64,000 bases of DNA from Candidatus Gastranaerophilales bacterium (GTDB taxonomy: Bacteria > Cyanobacteriota > Vampirovibrionia > Gastranaerophilales > Gastranaerophilaceae). The DNA is taken from NCBI GenBank assembly GCA_017560095.1, contig JAFYOU010000056.1:1-64000 (forward strand). Direction: 5' to 3'. The notes beneath the pieces are model-generated. The model searched no databases. It worked only from the letters and a program-made list of their open reading frames with translations, and had not been told where the DNA came from. Of this stretch, positions 26,420 to 37,100 are shown piece by piece. The first letter of the stretch is position 1. Each line of letters opens with the position of its first letter. Position numbers and translations under genes: made by a program.

Positions 26420-26505
26420 TCACTAACCCTTTATATATTATTAACGTTCTAAAATATTTTTTATTGCTTATTTTTTGGAGTATTTATACAATTTTTAACA
26501 ATAAA

Positions 26506-26528
26506 AAAAGACCTTTTTGAGGTCTTTT
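26506..26528. terminator. intrinsic terminator
   Basis: Stem AAAAGACCT (26506-26514) with AGGTCTTTT (26520-26528), flanked by A and T tracts. It lies just after the 28-residue micro-ORF on the minus strand and separates it from the downstream genes. Confidence 0.85.
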
Positions 26529-26551
26529 GCATATATTTTAAAATTTAAAGA

Positions 26552-26638
26552 TTAATCTTTTTCAACCGGTATGCAAACAAGGCCTCTTTCTCTAAAAGAG
26601 AGCATACGTCGAAATAAATCAGTTAAAAATTTAATCAT
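26552..26638 (-). CDS. micro-ORF, 28 residues
   Basis: Encodes MIKFLTDLFRRMLSFRERGL plus VCIPVEKD. GAGGT lies 7 bases before the ATG, and a strong terminator lies 24 bases after the stop, so it looks like a complete monocistronic unit. The amphipathic, Arg-rich first half could be membrane-associated. No homologue recognised. Confidence 0.5.
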   Translation of the reverse strand: MIKFLTDLFRRMLSFRERGLVCIPVEKD

Positions 26639-26707
26639 TAATTTACCTCAAATTACTTCCATTAGATTATAGCTCTAATTTTTCTTTTTGTCTATCATCT
26701 TTTAAAA

Positions 26708-29437
26708 TTATCTTTTTTCTATACTGCCCAAACTGCTTATATATCCGCTATTTCTGTCAAGCATATTCTGTTGTGCAACCAATATTTTTTGTGATTTATT
26801 TTTAAACACATAGTTAGCAGCTTTTTGTATGTCATCTATTGTTATAGAACTGATAATGTCATCACTAATGCTAAAAGAATCTATCATATGTTGATTGAAA
26901 CCAAATTTATGTAAAATTTCGTCCAATTCCATATCTTTATCGTTAAAACAGGTTTTTAAATAGCCTTTTAATTTGTTTTTTGCTAATAGTAGTTCATCGT
27001 CGCTAATTTCGCCATTTAGCAATTTTGCTATATTCTCCTCATATTGTTCGAATATTCTTTTTAAATCACCATCATTATTGCAACTTGCTTCTGTTTTTAA
27101 AAGAATCATACCTTGATTGCTTTTTTGCTCAAAAGAAGCCCCTGAATAATAGGCTAATCCCATTTTTTCACGTATTGTGTTATAGTTTTTATTTGCTAAA
27201 ATTTTTGAAAGTAAGCTAAATATAAAATAATCTTTTGGATTTTGCGAAATTGTAAAATTGTATCCTTGGGCAATTTGGTTTTGGTTTGAATTGTTGACAC
27301 AAGTTACACAGTCTGCAAAATTTGAATTATGAGCTAATTGACCATTTGGATTTTTTTGCTTAAATAGCATATTCTCACTATTAAGCATGTTTGCTATGTC
27401 TTGTGCTAAATTTGGATTTTTTGCAATTGGTGCTTTTATGACATAGCAAGATTCTGAATTTAAAATCATATTATTTAGGTTGTTCACTATATCGTTTAAT
27501 GTTAAATTTTCTACCAATGCTTTTAGTTTTTCTTTCTTTGTTGTGTATTTTGAGCCAAAGATTGATTCACTAAATTGTTCAAAAGCGCTGCTTTCCATTT
27601 CGTCTATTGCTTTTATTGCTTCTTTTTTTGCATCTTCTAGATTTTTTTGTGTTAATTCTAGATGTGGAAAAGATTTCATTTTATTAATTTCGTCGCTTAA
27701 GTCTTCTGTTTTGCAGGTAAAACCATTATTGATTTCATCTTGTGTTGTATAACAAGCTCCTCCAAGGAAAATATGAATTGGCATAAAATCTAAAATATAT
27801 TTTACTGCAGGATTACTAGAGTATCTTTCTTCGCTTTTTAAATTCCAACTTATTTCGCATTCATCATCTGTGGAATTGATAAAAAATGCTTTTGAACCAT
27901 CTTTGAGAGTAGTTGAATAAAATTTATCTCCTGTGGATTGATTGTAATGTTCGTTGAACAAATAACTAACTTTTGAATTGTTGCCTGCTATATCAATAGG
28001 CATTTGCACAAAAGGGTGCTGATTGCTTTTTTCTCGTATTGATTCTTGAGTTGAGTTTTTTGGATGCGAAACGACAATAGCAGTTTTATTTAAATCTAAA
28101 TATTTAATCATTTCATAAATGCTTTGTGGTGTTAATGAGCCTATCATTTCTTTATATGCATTATAAGTAATATAATTCTCACCATCATTCATTTCATCTA
28201 AAATATTTTCCATTACGGTTATATTTCCACAATTAAATGATGCGTCAAGTGCTTTTATGAGATTTTCTTTAATTTCTTCTACTTCTTTTTCTGTTGGAGG
28301 TTTAGATTTAAAATCTATAATTTTTTGTTGCAAATTTTGAATTGCTTCATTTGGTTGCAAATCTTCATTTAAGGTTTCGTAATAGCTAATTAAACCAACA
28401 GACGGGCTTTGCATTGATAAATCCATAGTTCCAGGTATATATCTCGAGTTAAAAATTGAGCATAAAGCCTCTAAGTTTAATCGTTCAAAATTGTTTTTAA
28501 GATCAGTACATACAAAGCTCATAAATACATTACCATCTGATGAGTTGTTTGTGATTATGTCTGTTCTTGCAGTTCTTTCTATTGTTGATATTGGTTGTCT
28601 TATTACAGGATCTATTTTTCTTGGAGATTTTGTTACAAAGTTTTTTGCAACCATACCAATAATATCATCAGGATTGTGCCTAGAAGTAATCATAGTTGTC
28701 ATATTGGATGGCTTATAAAAATTCTGATGAAATCTAAGCATATCTTCTTTTGTGATTGATGCTATCGTTTCATTATTACCTGAAATTGATGCTTCATTGG
28801 TATTTGAAAAGCTAAATAAAATTTTTAATAAATTTTCGTACATTAAATTGAAATCATCAAGCATATCAGCTTGATATTCAGACTGAACAATTGGTTTTTC
28901 TTTTTCAATTGCACTAAAAGTTGGTGTTAAAAGCATTCCTGATTGAATATCTAGTGCTTGATTTAGAGTCTCAATTGAATCGCTAGCTAAATCCATATAA
29001 TATTTTGTTTCTTTAGAGCTGGTCGAAGCATTTTGAAAGGTTGTAATTTTAACTAGTTTCTTTAATAAATCACCATCATGGTGTTTGCTACCATGAAATA
29101 CGCTGTGTTCAATAAAATGTGCAATACCTTTAGGATAGCCTTTTTCATCAAAAGCGCCAACATCAACTTTTGTTAGTAAAGAAGTTCCCCCTTCTTTTTT
29201 AATTATTTGCACTTTTTGCCCATTTGAAAGTCTATAAATATGAATTTCTTGCCCATTAGGCAATTTATCAACACCTAATTTTATGTAATTTCTTTGATGA
29301 ATTCCATATGGAATTTGAGTGTATACTGGTATTGGCGCATAATTTTGAACAGCATTGTTGCCAAAAGACTGTTTTTTGGATTTTTCCTTGGCTTTTTGGA
29401 AATTTATATTACTAATTAAGGGATTTATCTTATGCAT
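26708..29437 (-). CDS. M16-family zinc metallopeptidase, two-domain
   Basis: A 909-residue insulinase/pitrilysin-type peptidase. The inverted zinc motif HxxEH is in GIAHFIEHSVFHG (~110), with the downstream Glu in the following helix region. The protein continues with the middle and C-terminal inactive M16 domains (SNMTTMITSRHNPDDIIG; MGLAYYSGASFEQKSNQGMI). I start at ATG 29437 (AGG 7 bases upstream); a TTG 36 bases earlier is also open. The N-terminus MHKINPLISNINFQKAKEKS, then KKQSFGNN, looks like the lineage tag seen on several proteins. No Sec signal. Substrate unknown. Confidence 0.92.
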   Translation of the reverse strand: MHKINPLISNINFQKAKEKSKKQSFGNNAVQNYAPIPVYTQIPYGIHQRNYIKLGVDKLPNGQEIHIYRLSNGQKVQIIKKEGGTSLLTKVDVGAFDEKGYPKGIAHFIEHSVFHGSKHHDGDLLKKLVKITTFQNASTSSKETKYYMDLASDSIETLNQALDIQSGMLLTPTFSAIEKEKPIVQSEYQADMLDDFNLMYENLLKILFSFSNTNEASISGNNETIASITKEDMLRFHQNFYKPSNMTTMITSRHNPDDIIGMVAKNFVTKSPRKIDPVIRQPISTIERTARTDIITNNSSDGNVFMSFVCTDLKNNFERLNLEALCSIFNSRYIPGTMDLSMQSPSVGLISYYETLNEDLQPNEAIQNLQQKIIDFKSKPPTEKEVEEIKENLIKALDASFNCGNITVMENILDEMNDGENYITYNAYKEMIGSLTPQSIYEMIKYLDLNKTAIVVSHPKNSTQESIREKSNQHPFVQMPIDIAGNNSKVSYLFNEHYNQSTGDKFYSTTLKDGSKAFFINSTDDECEISWNLKSEERYSSNPAVKYILDFMPIHIFLGGACYTTQDEINNGFTCKTEDLSDEINKMKSFPHLELTQKNLEDAKKEAIKAIDEMESSAFEQFSESIFGSKYTTKKEKLKALVENLTLNDIVNNLNNMILNSESCYVIKAPIAKNPNLAQDIANMLNSENMLFKQKNPNGQLAHNSNFADCVTCVNNSNQNQIAQGYNFTISQNPKDYFIFSLLSKILANKNYNTIREKMGLAYYSGASFEQKSNQGMILLKTEASCNNDGDLKRIFEQYEENIAKLLNGEISDDELLLAKNKLKGYLKTCFNDKDMELDEILHKFGFNQHMIDSFSISDDIISSITIDDIQKAANYVFKNKSQKILVAQQNMLDRNSGYISSLGSIEKR

Positions 29438-29483
29438 CTTGATACCTATTAATAATATAAAGTTATTTTCCAAGAAAAAATTG

Positions 29484-30023
29484 CTACTTTTCTTGGAAAT
29501 TTTTAGCCTTATATGTTGATTCTATTTTGCGAACAAAGTTTATTTTTTGTTCATTGTTTAAAAATTTAATTTTATCAATGTTTGATTTTATTTGCTCTTT
29601 TGTTTTTTTATCTAATTCTATTGATTCAAGTTGTTTTTTAGATATTTCAACTGGCTTATCTTCTGTTTGATTTATTAGGGTTTCCGGAGTTGAAGAGCAG
29701 TAATTTTTGTAATTAAAAATAATATCACTTATTTCAATACCTAGGGGCATCGAATATGAATTAATGTTTTTTAAAATCTTTGCTTTATATAAGTTTAATT
29801 CCTGAACTATAACAGGACTTTTTGCGCTTACATATATCTTGTTATATTTAATTGAATATGGTTTTGTAAATTTTGCAAATTTAGCTCCAACGATGCTATC
29901 CCAAAAAGAAAAAATGGTTGAATGTTTAATAACGGCACCCATTTTATTATTTTTAGTCATTTCTCCGAAAGCAGTCTTGGAGATAAGCTCCCCAATATGT
30001 GTAGTTGGATTGTTTTTTTTCAT
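29484..30023 (-). CDS. DUF721/DciA-like protein
   Basis: 179 residues. The N-terminal ~95 residues match the DUF721/DciA pattern: FSFWDSIVGAKFAKFTKPYS, then IYVSAKSPVIVQELNLYKAK. DciA is the ancestral loader of replicative helicase DnaB and is used where DnaC is absent. The C-terminal half is a charged helical tail. ATG 30023 has no Shine-Dalgarno but has TATAAT exactly 6 bases before it, suggesting a leaderless message. An in-frame TTG at 30038 has AAAGG at good spacing, but inside the hairpin that follows metK. Start uncertain. Confidence 0.8.
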   Translation of the reverse strand: MKKNNPTTHIGELISKTAFGEMTKNNKMGAVIKHSTIFSFWDSIVGAKFAKFTKPYSIKYNKIYVSAKSPVIVQELNLYKAKILKNINSYSMPLGIEISDIIFNYKNYCSSTPETLINQTEDKPVEISKKQLESIELDKKTKEQIKSNIDKIKFLNNEQKINFVRKIESTYKAKNFQEK

Positions 30024-30037
30024 GTCTATATTATACA

Positions 30038-30068
30038 ACAGCTACCTTTAAAAAATAAAGGTAGCTGT
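30038..30068 (-). terminator. stem-loop after metK
   Basis: A perfect 13-bp stem (30038-30050 with 30056-30068) and AAAAA loop, 21 bases beyond the metK stop. On the minus strand its 3' tail (TTGTATAAT) is a poor U-tract, and it overlaps the promoter and start region of the DUF721 gene. It may be a weak terminator or a control hairpin. Confidence 0.6.
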
Positions 30069-30089
30069 AAGATTTATTTATGGATTAAA

Positions 30090-31346
30090 TTATATGTTTG
30101 CTTTTTTAGCTAAAGTTTCAGCCATTTCTGTTTGTTCCCAAGGAACAAAGAAATCTTCACGACCAACGTGTCCATATGCTGCTAGTTTTTGATAGAATTT
30201 ACCACCATTTTTAGAAGGTAAGTTTCTCAAATCAAATTGCTTAATAATTGCAGCAGGTCTTAAATCGAAAGTTTCGGAAACGATTTTTGATAATTCTTGG
30301 TCGCTGATTTTTCCTGTATCAAATGTGTCAACTAAAACTGAAACAGGTTGAGCTTGTCCAATAGCATAAGCTAATTCAATTTCGCATTTTTCTGCTAATC
30401 CAGCTTTTACAATGTTTTTTGCAACCCATCTTGCAGCGTATGCAGCAGAGCGGTCAACTTTTGTTGGATCTTTACCAGAGAAAGCTCCGCCACCATGACG
30501 AGAATAACCGCCATAAGTATCAACAATGATTTTTCTTCCTGTTAAACCAGCATCACCTTGAGGTCCACCGATTACAAATCTTCCTGATGGGTTGATTAAA
30601 TATTTGGTTGTTTCATCAGGTTTTACTTCATAGCCTTCAAAAACAGGTTTAATAACAAGTTCAATCATATCTTTTCTAATGATTTCTTGAATTTTTTGGT
30701 TATCTTCAACTCCATTAACAATTGGGTCATGTTGAGTTGAAATAACAATTGTATCAATTCTTTTTGGTTTGCCATCAACGTATTCAACCGTAACTTGGCT
30801 TTTGCCATCTGGACGAAGGTAATTTACTCTTCTTTGTTTTCTAACTTCAGCTAATCTGTAAGCTAATTTATGTGCTAGTGCAATTGGAAGTGGCATTAAT
30901 TCGGGTGTTTCGTTACACGCATAACCAAACATAATGCCTTGATCGCCTGCACCAATATCAAGTGTTTCATCTTTAGAAACGTCGGCATTATCATTTCTTG
31001 TTTCTAATGCTTTATTAACACCACCAGCAATGTCTGTTGATTGCTCATCAATTGATGTTAAAACAGCACAAGTTTTGTAATCAAAACCGCCACCTTCTTC
31101 GCCATTATAGCCAATTGATTTAATTGTATTTCTAACTACCGTTGGGATATCAACGTAGCAATTAGATGTAATTTCGCCACAAACTAAAGCCATACCAGTG
31201 GTCACGGTAGTTTCTGCAGCTACTCTTGATTTTGAATCTTTGGTTAAAAATTCATCTAAAATCGCATCTGAAATTTGGTCACATACTTTATCAGGATGGC
31301 CTTCTGTAACAGATTCGGATGTGAATAAAAAGTTCTTTAAAGTCAT
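30090..31346 (-). CDS. metK: S-adenosylmethionine synthetase
   Basis: Makes AdoMet from Met and ATP. 418 residues, longer than E. coli (384) and close to the cyanobacterial length. Motifs: [20 protein letters not shown] at the N-terminus, [14 protein letters not shown] (methionine/ATP loop) and [26 protein letters not shown] lies 12 bases from the ATG, a long spacing. The 65-base leader may fold into a hairpin (see below). It also supplies the cofactor for the radical SAM enzymes of the cell. Confidence 0.97.
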   Translation of the reverse strand: MTLKNFLFTSESVTEGHPDKVCDQISDAILDEFLTKDSKSRVAAETTVTTGMALVCGEITSNCYVDIPTVVRNTIKSIGYNGEEGGGFDYKTCAVLTSIDEQSTDIAGGVNKALETRNDNADVSKDETLDIGAGDQGIMFGYACNETPELMPLPIALAHKLAYRLAEVRKQRRVNYLRPDGKSQVTVEYVDGKPKRIDTIVISTQHDPIVNGVEDNQKIQEIIRKDMIELVIKPVFEGYEVKPDETTKYLINPSGRFVIGGPQGDAGLTGRKIIVDTYGGYSRHGGGAFSGKDPTKVDRSAAYAARWVAKNIVKAGLAEKCEIELAYAIGQAQPVSVLVDTFDTGKISDQELSKIVSETFDLRPAAIIKQFDLRNLPSKNGGKFYQKLAAYGHVGREDFFVPWEQTEMAETLAKKANI

Positions 31347-31378
31347 CTTTTTCGTTTTCTCCTTAATTTTTATTAACT

Positions 31379-31448
31379 GCTGGTAAGGTTTTTAATTCCG
31401 ACCCAGCCTACGTATGTGAAATTATAATATATAAAAATTATTATTCAA
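31379..31448 (-). promoter_or_regulatory. metK promoter and structured leader
   Basis: On the minus strand TTGAAT (31443-31448), 16 bases, TATAAT (31421-31426) give a strong promoter with a start near 31413. The leader then holds GCTGGGT (31401-31407) pairing with ACCAGC (31379-31384, bulged G), and an inner GG/CC. I could not match it to SAM-I, SAM-II, SAM-III or SAH riboswitch consensus. It may be an unclassified regulatory leader or simple structure. Confidence 0.5.
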
Positions 31449-31466
31449 TAAATAAAGCGTTAGTGT

Positions 31467-32501
31467 TTAAAATTGCTTTAAAAATCTAGTGTCATTATTA
31501 AAGAATAATCTAATATCATCTATTGCGTATTTAAGCATTGTTAAACGTTCAACACCCATTCCGAATGCAAAACCAGAATATATATTGGAATCAATTCCAA
31601 CACCATTTAATACATTAGGATCAACCATGCCTGCACCTAATATTTCAAGCCAACCAGTGCTAGAACATACTGAGCAACCTTTGCCTTGACACATAATGCA
31701 TTGAACATCAATTTCTACCGATGGTTCAGTGAATGGGAAATAACTGCTTCTGAATCTTGTTGGACGAGAAGAACCAAAATATAGGCGAACAAACTCATTT
31801 AGAACACCTTTTAGTTGTGCCATTGTAACATTCTTGTCTACATATAAGCCTTCAATTTGGTGGAATAGGTTATTTTTTCTAGCGCTTACTGATTCGTTTC
31901 TATATACTCTGCCTGGAGAAATAACTTTTATTGGAGGTTTTGAATTCAACATTTGTCTAACTTGCGAATTTGAAGTTTGACTTCTTAAAATTACGTTAGA
32001 AGCACCTTCACAATAGAAAGTGTCTTGCATGTCTTTTGCAGGGTGTTCTGCTGGAAAATTTAATAAATCGAAATTATATTTTTCGACTTCAACTTCTGGA
32101 GAATATTGGGGTTGAATTAATGAAAAACCTAGATGGCTGAAAATTTCAACAATTTCATTGACTGTTTGAGTTAATGGATGAATATGGCCCATTGGAATAT
32201 AATTACTATCTATAGTTACATCAATTTTTTCTTTTAAAAGTCTTTCATTTAATTCTTTTTTATAAAAAATATCATTTTTTTCATTAACTAATTTTTCTAA
32301 TTCAGTAGAAACTTTATTTAATAATGCACCAATAACAGGTCTTTGCTCAGGAGTTAAATCTTTCATACCTTTTTTTAAATTATTGAATTCAGAATTTCTT
32401 GAAAGAAATTTATTTTTAACAATTTCTAGTGATTTTAAGTCTGTTGATGCTTCAATTTCAGCTAATGCTAAATTTCTAATTTCATTAATTTTGTTTTCCA
32501 T
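31467..32501 (-). CDS. pheS: phenylalanyl-tRNA synthetase alpha subunit
   Basis: 344 residues, normal length. N-terminal coiled-coil tRNA-binding arm (~1-90), then the class II catalytic core. Seen: HPLTQTVNEIVEIFSHLGF (motif 1 region), ISPGRVYRNESVSARKNNLF (motif 2), and FGMGVERLTMLKYAIDDIR (motif 3, ATP site). A CIMCQGKGCSVC loop is a family feature. AAGGAG before ATG. pheT is not adjacent, which differs from many genomes. Confidence 0.97.
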   Translation of the reverse strand: MENKINEIRNLALAEIEASTDLKSLEIVKNKFLSRNSEFNNLKKGMKDLTPEQRPVIGALLNKVSTELEKLVNEKNDIFYKKELNERLLKEKIDVTIDSNYIPMGHIHPLTQTVNEIVEIFSHLGFSLIQPQYSPEVEVEKYNFDLLNFPAEHPAKDMQDTFYCEGASNVILRSQTSNSQVRQMLNSKPPIKVISPGRVYRNESVSARKNNLFHQIEGLYVDKNVTMAQLKGVLNEFVRLYFGSSRPTRFRSSYFPFTEPSVEIDVQCIMCQGKGCSVCSSTGWLEILGAGMVDPNVLNGVGIDSNIYSGFAFGMGVERLTMLKYAIDDIRLFFNNDTRFLKQF

Positions 32502-32560
32502 TTATTCTCTCCTTGAGCTTAATAATAGCTTAAACAAAAATTTTATACTATAATTTTTCT

Positions 32561-34087
32561 ATGGATTTTATTTTTTATTTAACTTTATTCTTGTTTATTC
32601 TTTTATTTGGAACATTGGATATTAACATAGATTATGATTTTTGGGCTAGATTGATTGTAGGTAAAAGTTTTTTTCAAACTGGAACATTGTTTGGTCAAGA
32701 TTTTTATTCGTATGGAACAACACATAAGTTTATTGATCATGAGTGGGGTTCTAGTTTAGTTTTTTATTTGTTGCAAAATAATTTTGGCGACATTGGCATA
32801 TACTTATTTAAAACAATAATTATATTTTTGACTTTATTTTTAATAATTAAAACAATCAAACTTGAAGATAAAAATATAAAAATGCATTTTTTATTTTTCT
32901 TTTTTGCAATTCAATCTATTTCGTATACACTTTTTTCAACTCTCAGATGTCAATCATTTTCGTTTTTCTTTTTCGCTTTGTATTTGTATTTGTTAAAAAG
33001 GATAAAGCTTAATAAAGAATATAGGTTATTTTGGTGTTTTCCTGTTTTAAATATAGTTTGGGCAAACATGCATGGCGGTTTTGTCTTAGGCCTTGCTTTA
33101 ATTGCAATGTTTGCACTTGGTGAATTTTTAAATGATAAAAAATCTAAAGAGTATTTGTATTATTTATATGCGTTTTTGATTTCACTTTTTTCAACACTTA
33201 TTAATCCATATGGAATAGAGTATATTTCCTTTATTGTTGATGCATTCAAGCTAAATAGAATCCACATAATAGAATGGCAAAGTGCGTTTTTTAATAAATT
33301 GCTTAAATATAATTTAATTAAATTTAAGTTATTCTTTTTTCCTACGATAGGGATTTTCTTGTATTCTATTTTAAAAAATATAAAAAAAGATTCATTTGAA
33401 AAATTTTATAAAAACATAGATAAAACAAAATACATTATTCTCTTTTTTGTTTCAATAATTGCGCTAAAAGCATTAAGATGTCATGTGTTTTTTACATTGA
33501 GTGTTCTTGTATTTTGTTATAAAGATTTTTATTCTATTTTCAACAAAAAATTACCTTTGTTTGTTGATAAAGTTAAAGAAGTTGTTTTGTTAATATTGCT
33601 TGGAATTTCAGCTGTTGCTCATATTTATGATTATCAATTTGTAAATCTTGTAAAAGATAGTCAATATCCAATTTATGCAATTGAATTTATAAAAATAAAC
33701 AATCTAAAGGGTAATGTTTTTGTAAATTTTCATAATGGAAGTCATGCTGCGTATAAGTTATATCCTAATAATTATTTATTTATGGATGGAAGATACGAAG
33801 AAGTATATGATAATGATTTAATAAATAAAATGGGCAGAGCTTTTAGGGCAATAAATCATCAAGAATTTTTAAAAGAGTTTCATCATGATATCTTGATAGT
33901 TGAAAAATATTATCCCTTATCTGAAGAGTTGAAAAGTGATGAAAATTGGTTTTTAGCTTTTGAAGATGATAATTACGTTTTATATTTATCTAAAAAATAT
34001 AAAAAACAAAAGTTTAAATATCCAACAAAGGATAAAAATTATTACAACAAAACAAAATTTAATACTTCAATTAATTGGCTAAATTAA
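32561..34087 (+). CDS. polytopic membrane protein, GT-C glycosyltransferase-like
   Basis: A 508-residue protein with about 10 hydrophobic helices over residues 1-350 and a soluble C-terminal ~150. The first loop carries acidic motifs (LDINIDYDFWARLIVGKSFF, then KFIDHEWGSS), as in lipid-linked sugar GT-C transferases of the PMT/ArnT type. The C-terminal part has FVNFHNGSHAAYKLYPNNYL and LFMDGRYEEVYDND. No Shine-Dalgarno. TATAAT lies 6 bases before ATG, so a leaderless mRNA is likely. The specific sugar and acceptor are unknown, and the GT-C assignment is by architecture only. Confidence 0.7.
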   Translation: MDFIFYLTLFLFILLFGTLDINIDYDFWARLIVGKSFFQTGTLFGQDFYSYGTTHKFIDHEWGSSLVFYLLQNNFGDIGIYLFKTIIIFLTLFLIIKTIKLEDKNIKMHFLFFFFAIQSISYTLFSTLRCQSFSFFFFALYLYLLKRIKLNKEYRLFWCFPVLNIVWANMHGGFVLGLALIAMFALGEFLNDKKSKEYLYYLYAFLISLFSTLINPYGIEYISFIVDAFKLNRIHIIEWQSAFFNKLLKYNLIKFKLFFFPTIGIFLYSILKNIKKDSFEKFYKNIDKTKYIILFFVSIIALKALRCHVFFTLSVLVFCYKDFYSIFNKKLPLFVDKVKEVVLLILLGISAVAHIYDYQFVNLVKDSQYPIYAIEFIKINNLKGNVFVNFHNGSHAAYKLYPNNYLFMDGRYEEVYDNDLINKMGRAFRAINHQEFLKEFHHDILIVEKYYPLSEELKSDENWFLAFEDDNYVLYLSKKYKKQKFKYPTKDKNYYNKTKFNTSINWLN

Positions 34088-34168
34088 TGTAAATATTTGT
34101 ATTGCAGTACGTGTTATTATTACCTTTTGTAGTATGATTTTAACAAATAGATTTCGATGGGGAGTTTT

Positions 34169-37100
34169 ATGAATAAGAATTTAAGAATATTTTTGATATG
34201 TTTAGCAAGTTTTTTTGCTTTTTTGTATATTGCTTTTCTTGTTGTGCCACCTATATTTAATGCTGTTTATGATTTAGATAAGCACAAAAGTGATATTCAA
34301 AAGATAGTTAAAGACGTTACTAAATTAAATTTAGATTATTCAAAAATAAAGATATATACAACTCCAATGTTGTCTGCTGGTTTGGTAATTGAAGGAATTG
34401 ATGTTGCACTTGAGGATAAATCATCTGTTTTTTCTGCCGAAAAAATCAAAGGCGGAATTGCTCTTCCATCTTTATTAACTTTGACTGTTAAAACTTCAAA
34501 GTCTGAGATTGTTAATCCAAAAGTTAATCTTGAAATTGTAAATGGTGAACAATACAAAATTGTAAGTGTTATTGAAGATATTATTAATGAAAATAACGCA
34601 AAACCAAAAACAGAGCCTACAAAACAAACTGAGTTTATTAATAAAATTGTAAAATTAATAAGATATAAAGCTCCATCGATTAAAATTGTTAATTATGAAG
34701 CCTTGATTAATGATTTAAAAACTAAACATAATTTAAAATTAGCAGGTGAAAAACTTTATGTTGGCTATAATGGCGCCAGAAATAGTTTTAAATTTCAAAC
34801 AAATACGAAATTATTATCTGATGGAAATGAAAATATTATAGCTTCAATTAATATTGTTTCATCACTTCCGACGCCAAGTGAAGTAACTGAGCCAAAAGAT
34901 CCTGAAGAAAAAATTGCTATTCCTTTTGTGAATCCGGTAGAAATTTATCAAACTTATGATTTAAAAGCTAATGTTGCTTCTAAATTAAGAATTAAAAATA
35001 CACGACATGGATTTTTGTCGTTTGGATATTTTAATATTGATAATATAAATCTGAAACTATCAGATATTAGACTTCCAAATAGCTATATCCATGTAAAAAC
35101 TCAAGGTAAAAAAATAGACTTTGATTCAAATTTATATGCAAAAAATGACGAAAAAATAGCTCTTTTGGGTCAGTTTAAATATGGCAAAAAACCTAGAATA
35201 AAAACGCAAATTTTATCAGACAAAATACATTTTGATAATTTAAAAGATTTATTAGCAGCTTTATTGGATAGCTTAAATATTAAAAATGACTTAGCAACAA
35301 TCAAAGCGACAGGATATTTGGTTGCCGATACAACATTTAAAACAAATTTTAAAAAATTAAAATCACAAGGTTCAATATTAATTAAAGATGGTTCGTTCGT
35401 AAATCCAAAAAATAATATTGGTATTAAAGATATTGTTGCAAATATTATTTTAGATAACAACATTTTAAATATAGATAACACTTCTCTTTTGATTAATAAT
35501 TCAAAACTTGCCATTGATGGATCTATTGATACTAAGTCTAATGTGGATATAAAGTTGAATATTGATAACTTGTCTTTACCTGAACTATATTCTGCTTTTG
35601 CTCCTTATGATTTAAAAAAAGCTTTTAATTTAAATAGTGCCTTTTTGACAACAAAACTTGACGTTAGTGGAAAGTTGAATGATTTAAACGCAAATTTAAA
35701 TGCAAAACTTGCAAATTTAAACCTATCTGACGCAAAAAGGACAATGTTTGTTGAAGATGATGTTTTGAATCTTGCATTTAATGTTGATTCGGAAAATATT
35801 AAAGGCGACATTTTAAATACTAATTTTAAGTTTAGTATTCCGCAATTAAAAACAACAACAAAAGTTGAAAAACTTGCTGTTGTGCTAAATAATGATACAA
35901 TTACAATTAACCCTTTTGATTTTATTTATAATAATCAATCTAAAATCAATATCAAGGGAGATATTGCAAACTATTTAAAAAATCCAATGATTTCAATTAA
36001 TGTTGATGGTAAAATTGAAACTTCTGATTTAAATCAAACGCTTGGCAAGGAGCTTGCGGTATTAATTCCTTCAAAAGGTGCAATTCCTTTAAAAGCAATG
36101 CTCAACGGAGACCTGAAAAATCAAGAAATTATTGCTCAAATTTTTGCAGATTCTAATAATTATTTCACTCCAATTAATTTAAATTCATTATTAGGTGGGC
36201 AAACTTTGGCTCATGTTGACGTAAAAATACATGGTAATAAAATAAAAATCAAAGATTCAGGTTTGTATAAAGTGCAAAATGGATTTAGTAATGATTTGAA
36301 TTTAAATTTGCTAAATTCAAATCAAATAGCAGATTTGACTGCGATCTTAGATAATGGTCATATTAATCTTTTCAGAGTTAATATTCCTGAAATACAAACA
36401 GGCTCAATTGCTTTGTTTAATAAGTCAACATTTAATACTAAAGGTAAAATTACTTTAAATGGTAAACCTGATGACCTTGAGTTTGGTGGAGATTTAAAGG
36501 TTTGGAATGTAAAAATTCCAGAGATATATCTAAATGCAAATGAAATCGATTTAGATTTTATATCAAGTGGATTAAATTTAAAAACAAAAGGTATTGATAT
36601 TAATGGTTCAATTGTTGATGCGAGCTTAAAGGCTAATTTGAAACCAGTTAATAATCTTTTTAAAATTTCCGATATAGATGTTAAATCAAATAATATTAAT
36701 GTCGATAAAGCGTTGATTGTAGTTGATGAGACTTTAAAATATATGCCGCAACCTGTCAAGAGTACTCCAAAAACAGCGGTTTCTTCTGATATTCCTTTGG
36801 TTGCTGATGGCAAATTTGGTATTAAGAAGTTAACAACTGGTGCAATGACTATTCGAGATATTAAAGGAAATATCGGGGTTAAAAATAATGATTTTATAAT
36901 TTCCAATCTTAACTGTGATGCTTTTAAAGGAAAAGTAAAAGGTGATATTAAGATGAACCTTTTATCCGGCTTGATGACAATTAAGTTAAACGGAAAAGGA
37001 TTGGATGCAGATAAGGCTTTGAGTGATGCTGCTAATATGAAAAATACAATTTCGGGTAATTTAGATTTTAAGACCAATATTACTTTAAAAGGTGCGACAT

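Noticed and set aside
31347..31420. Known SAM or SAH riboswitch before metK
   Set aside because: The leader is too short for SAM-I and lacks the conserved cores of SAM-II, SAM-III and SAH classes that I can recall.
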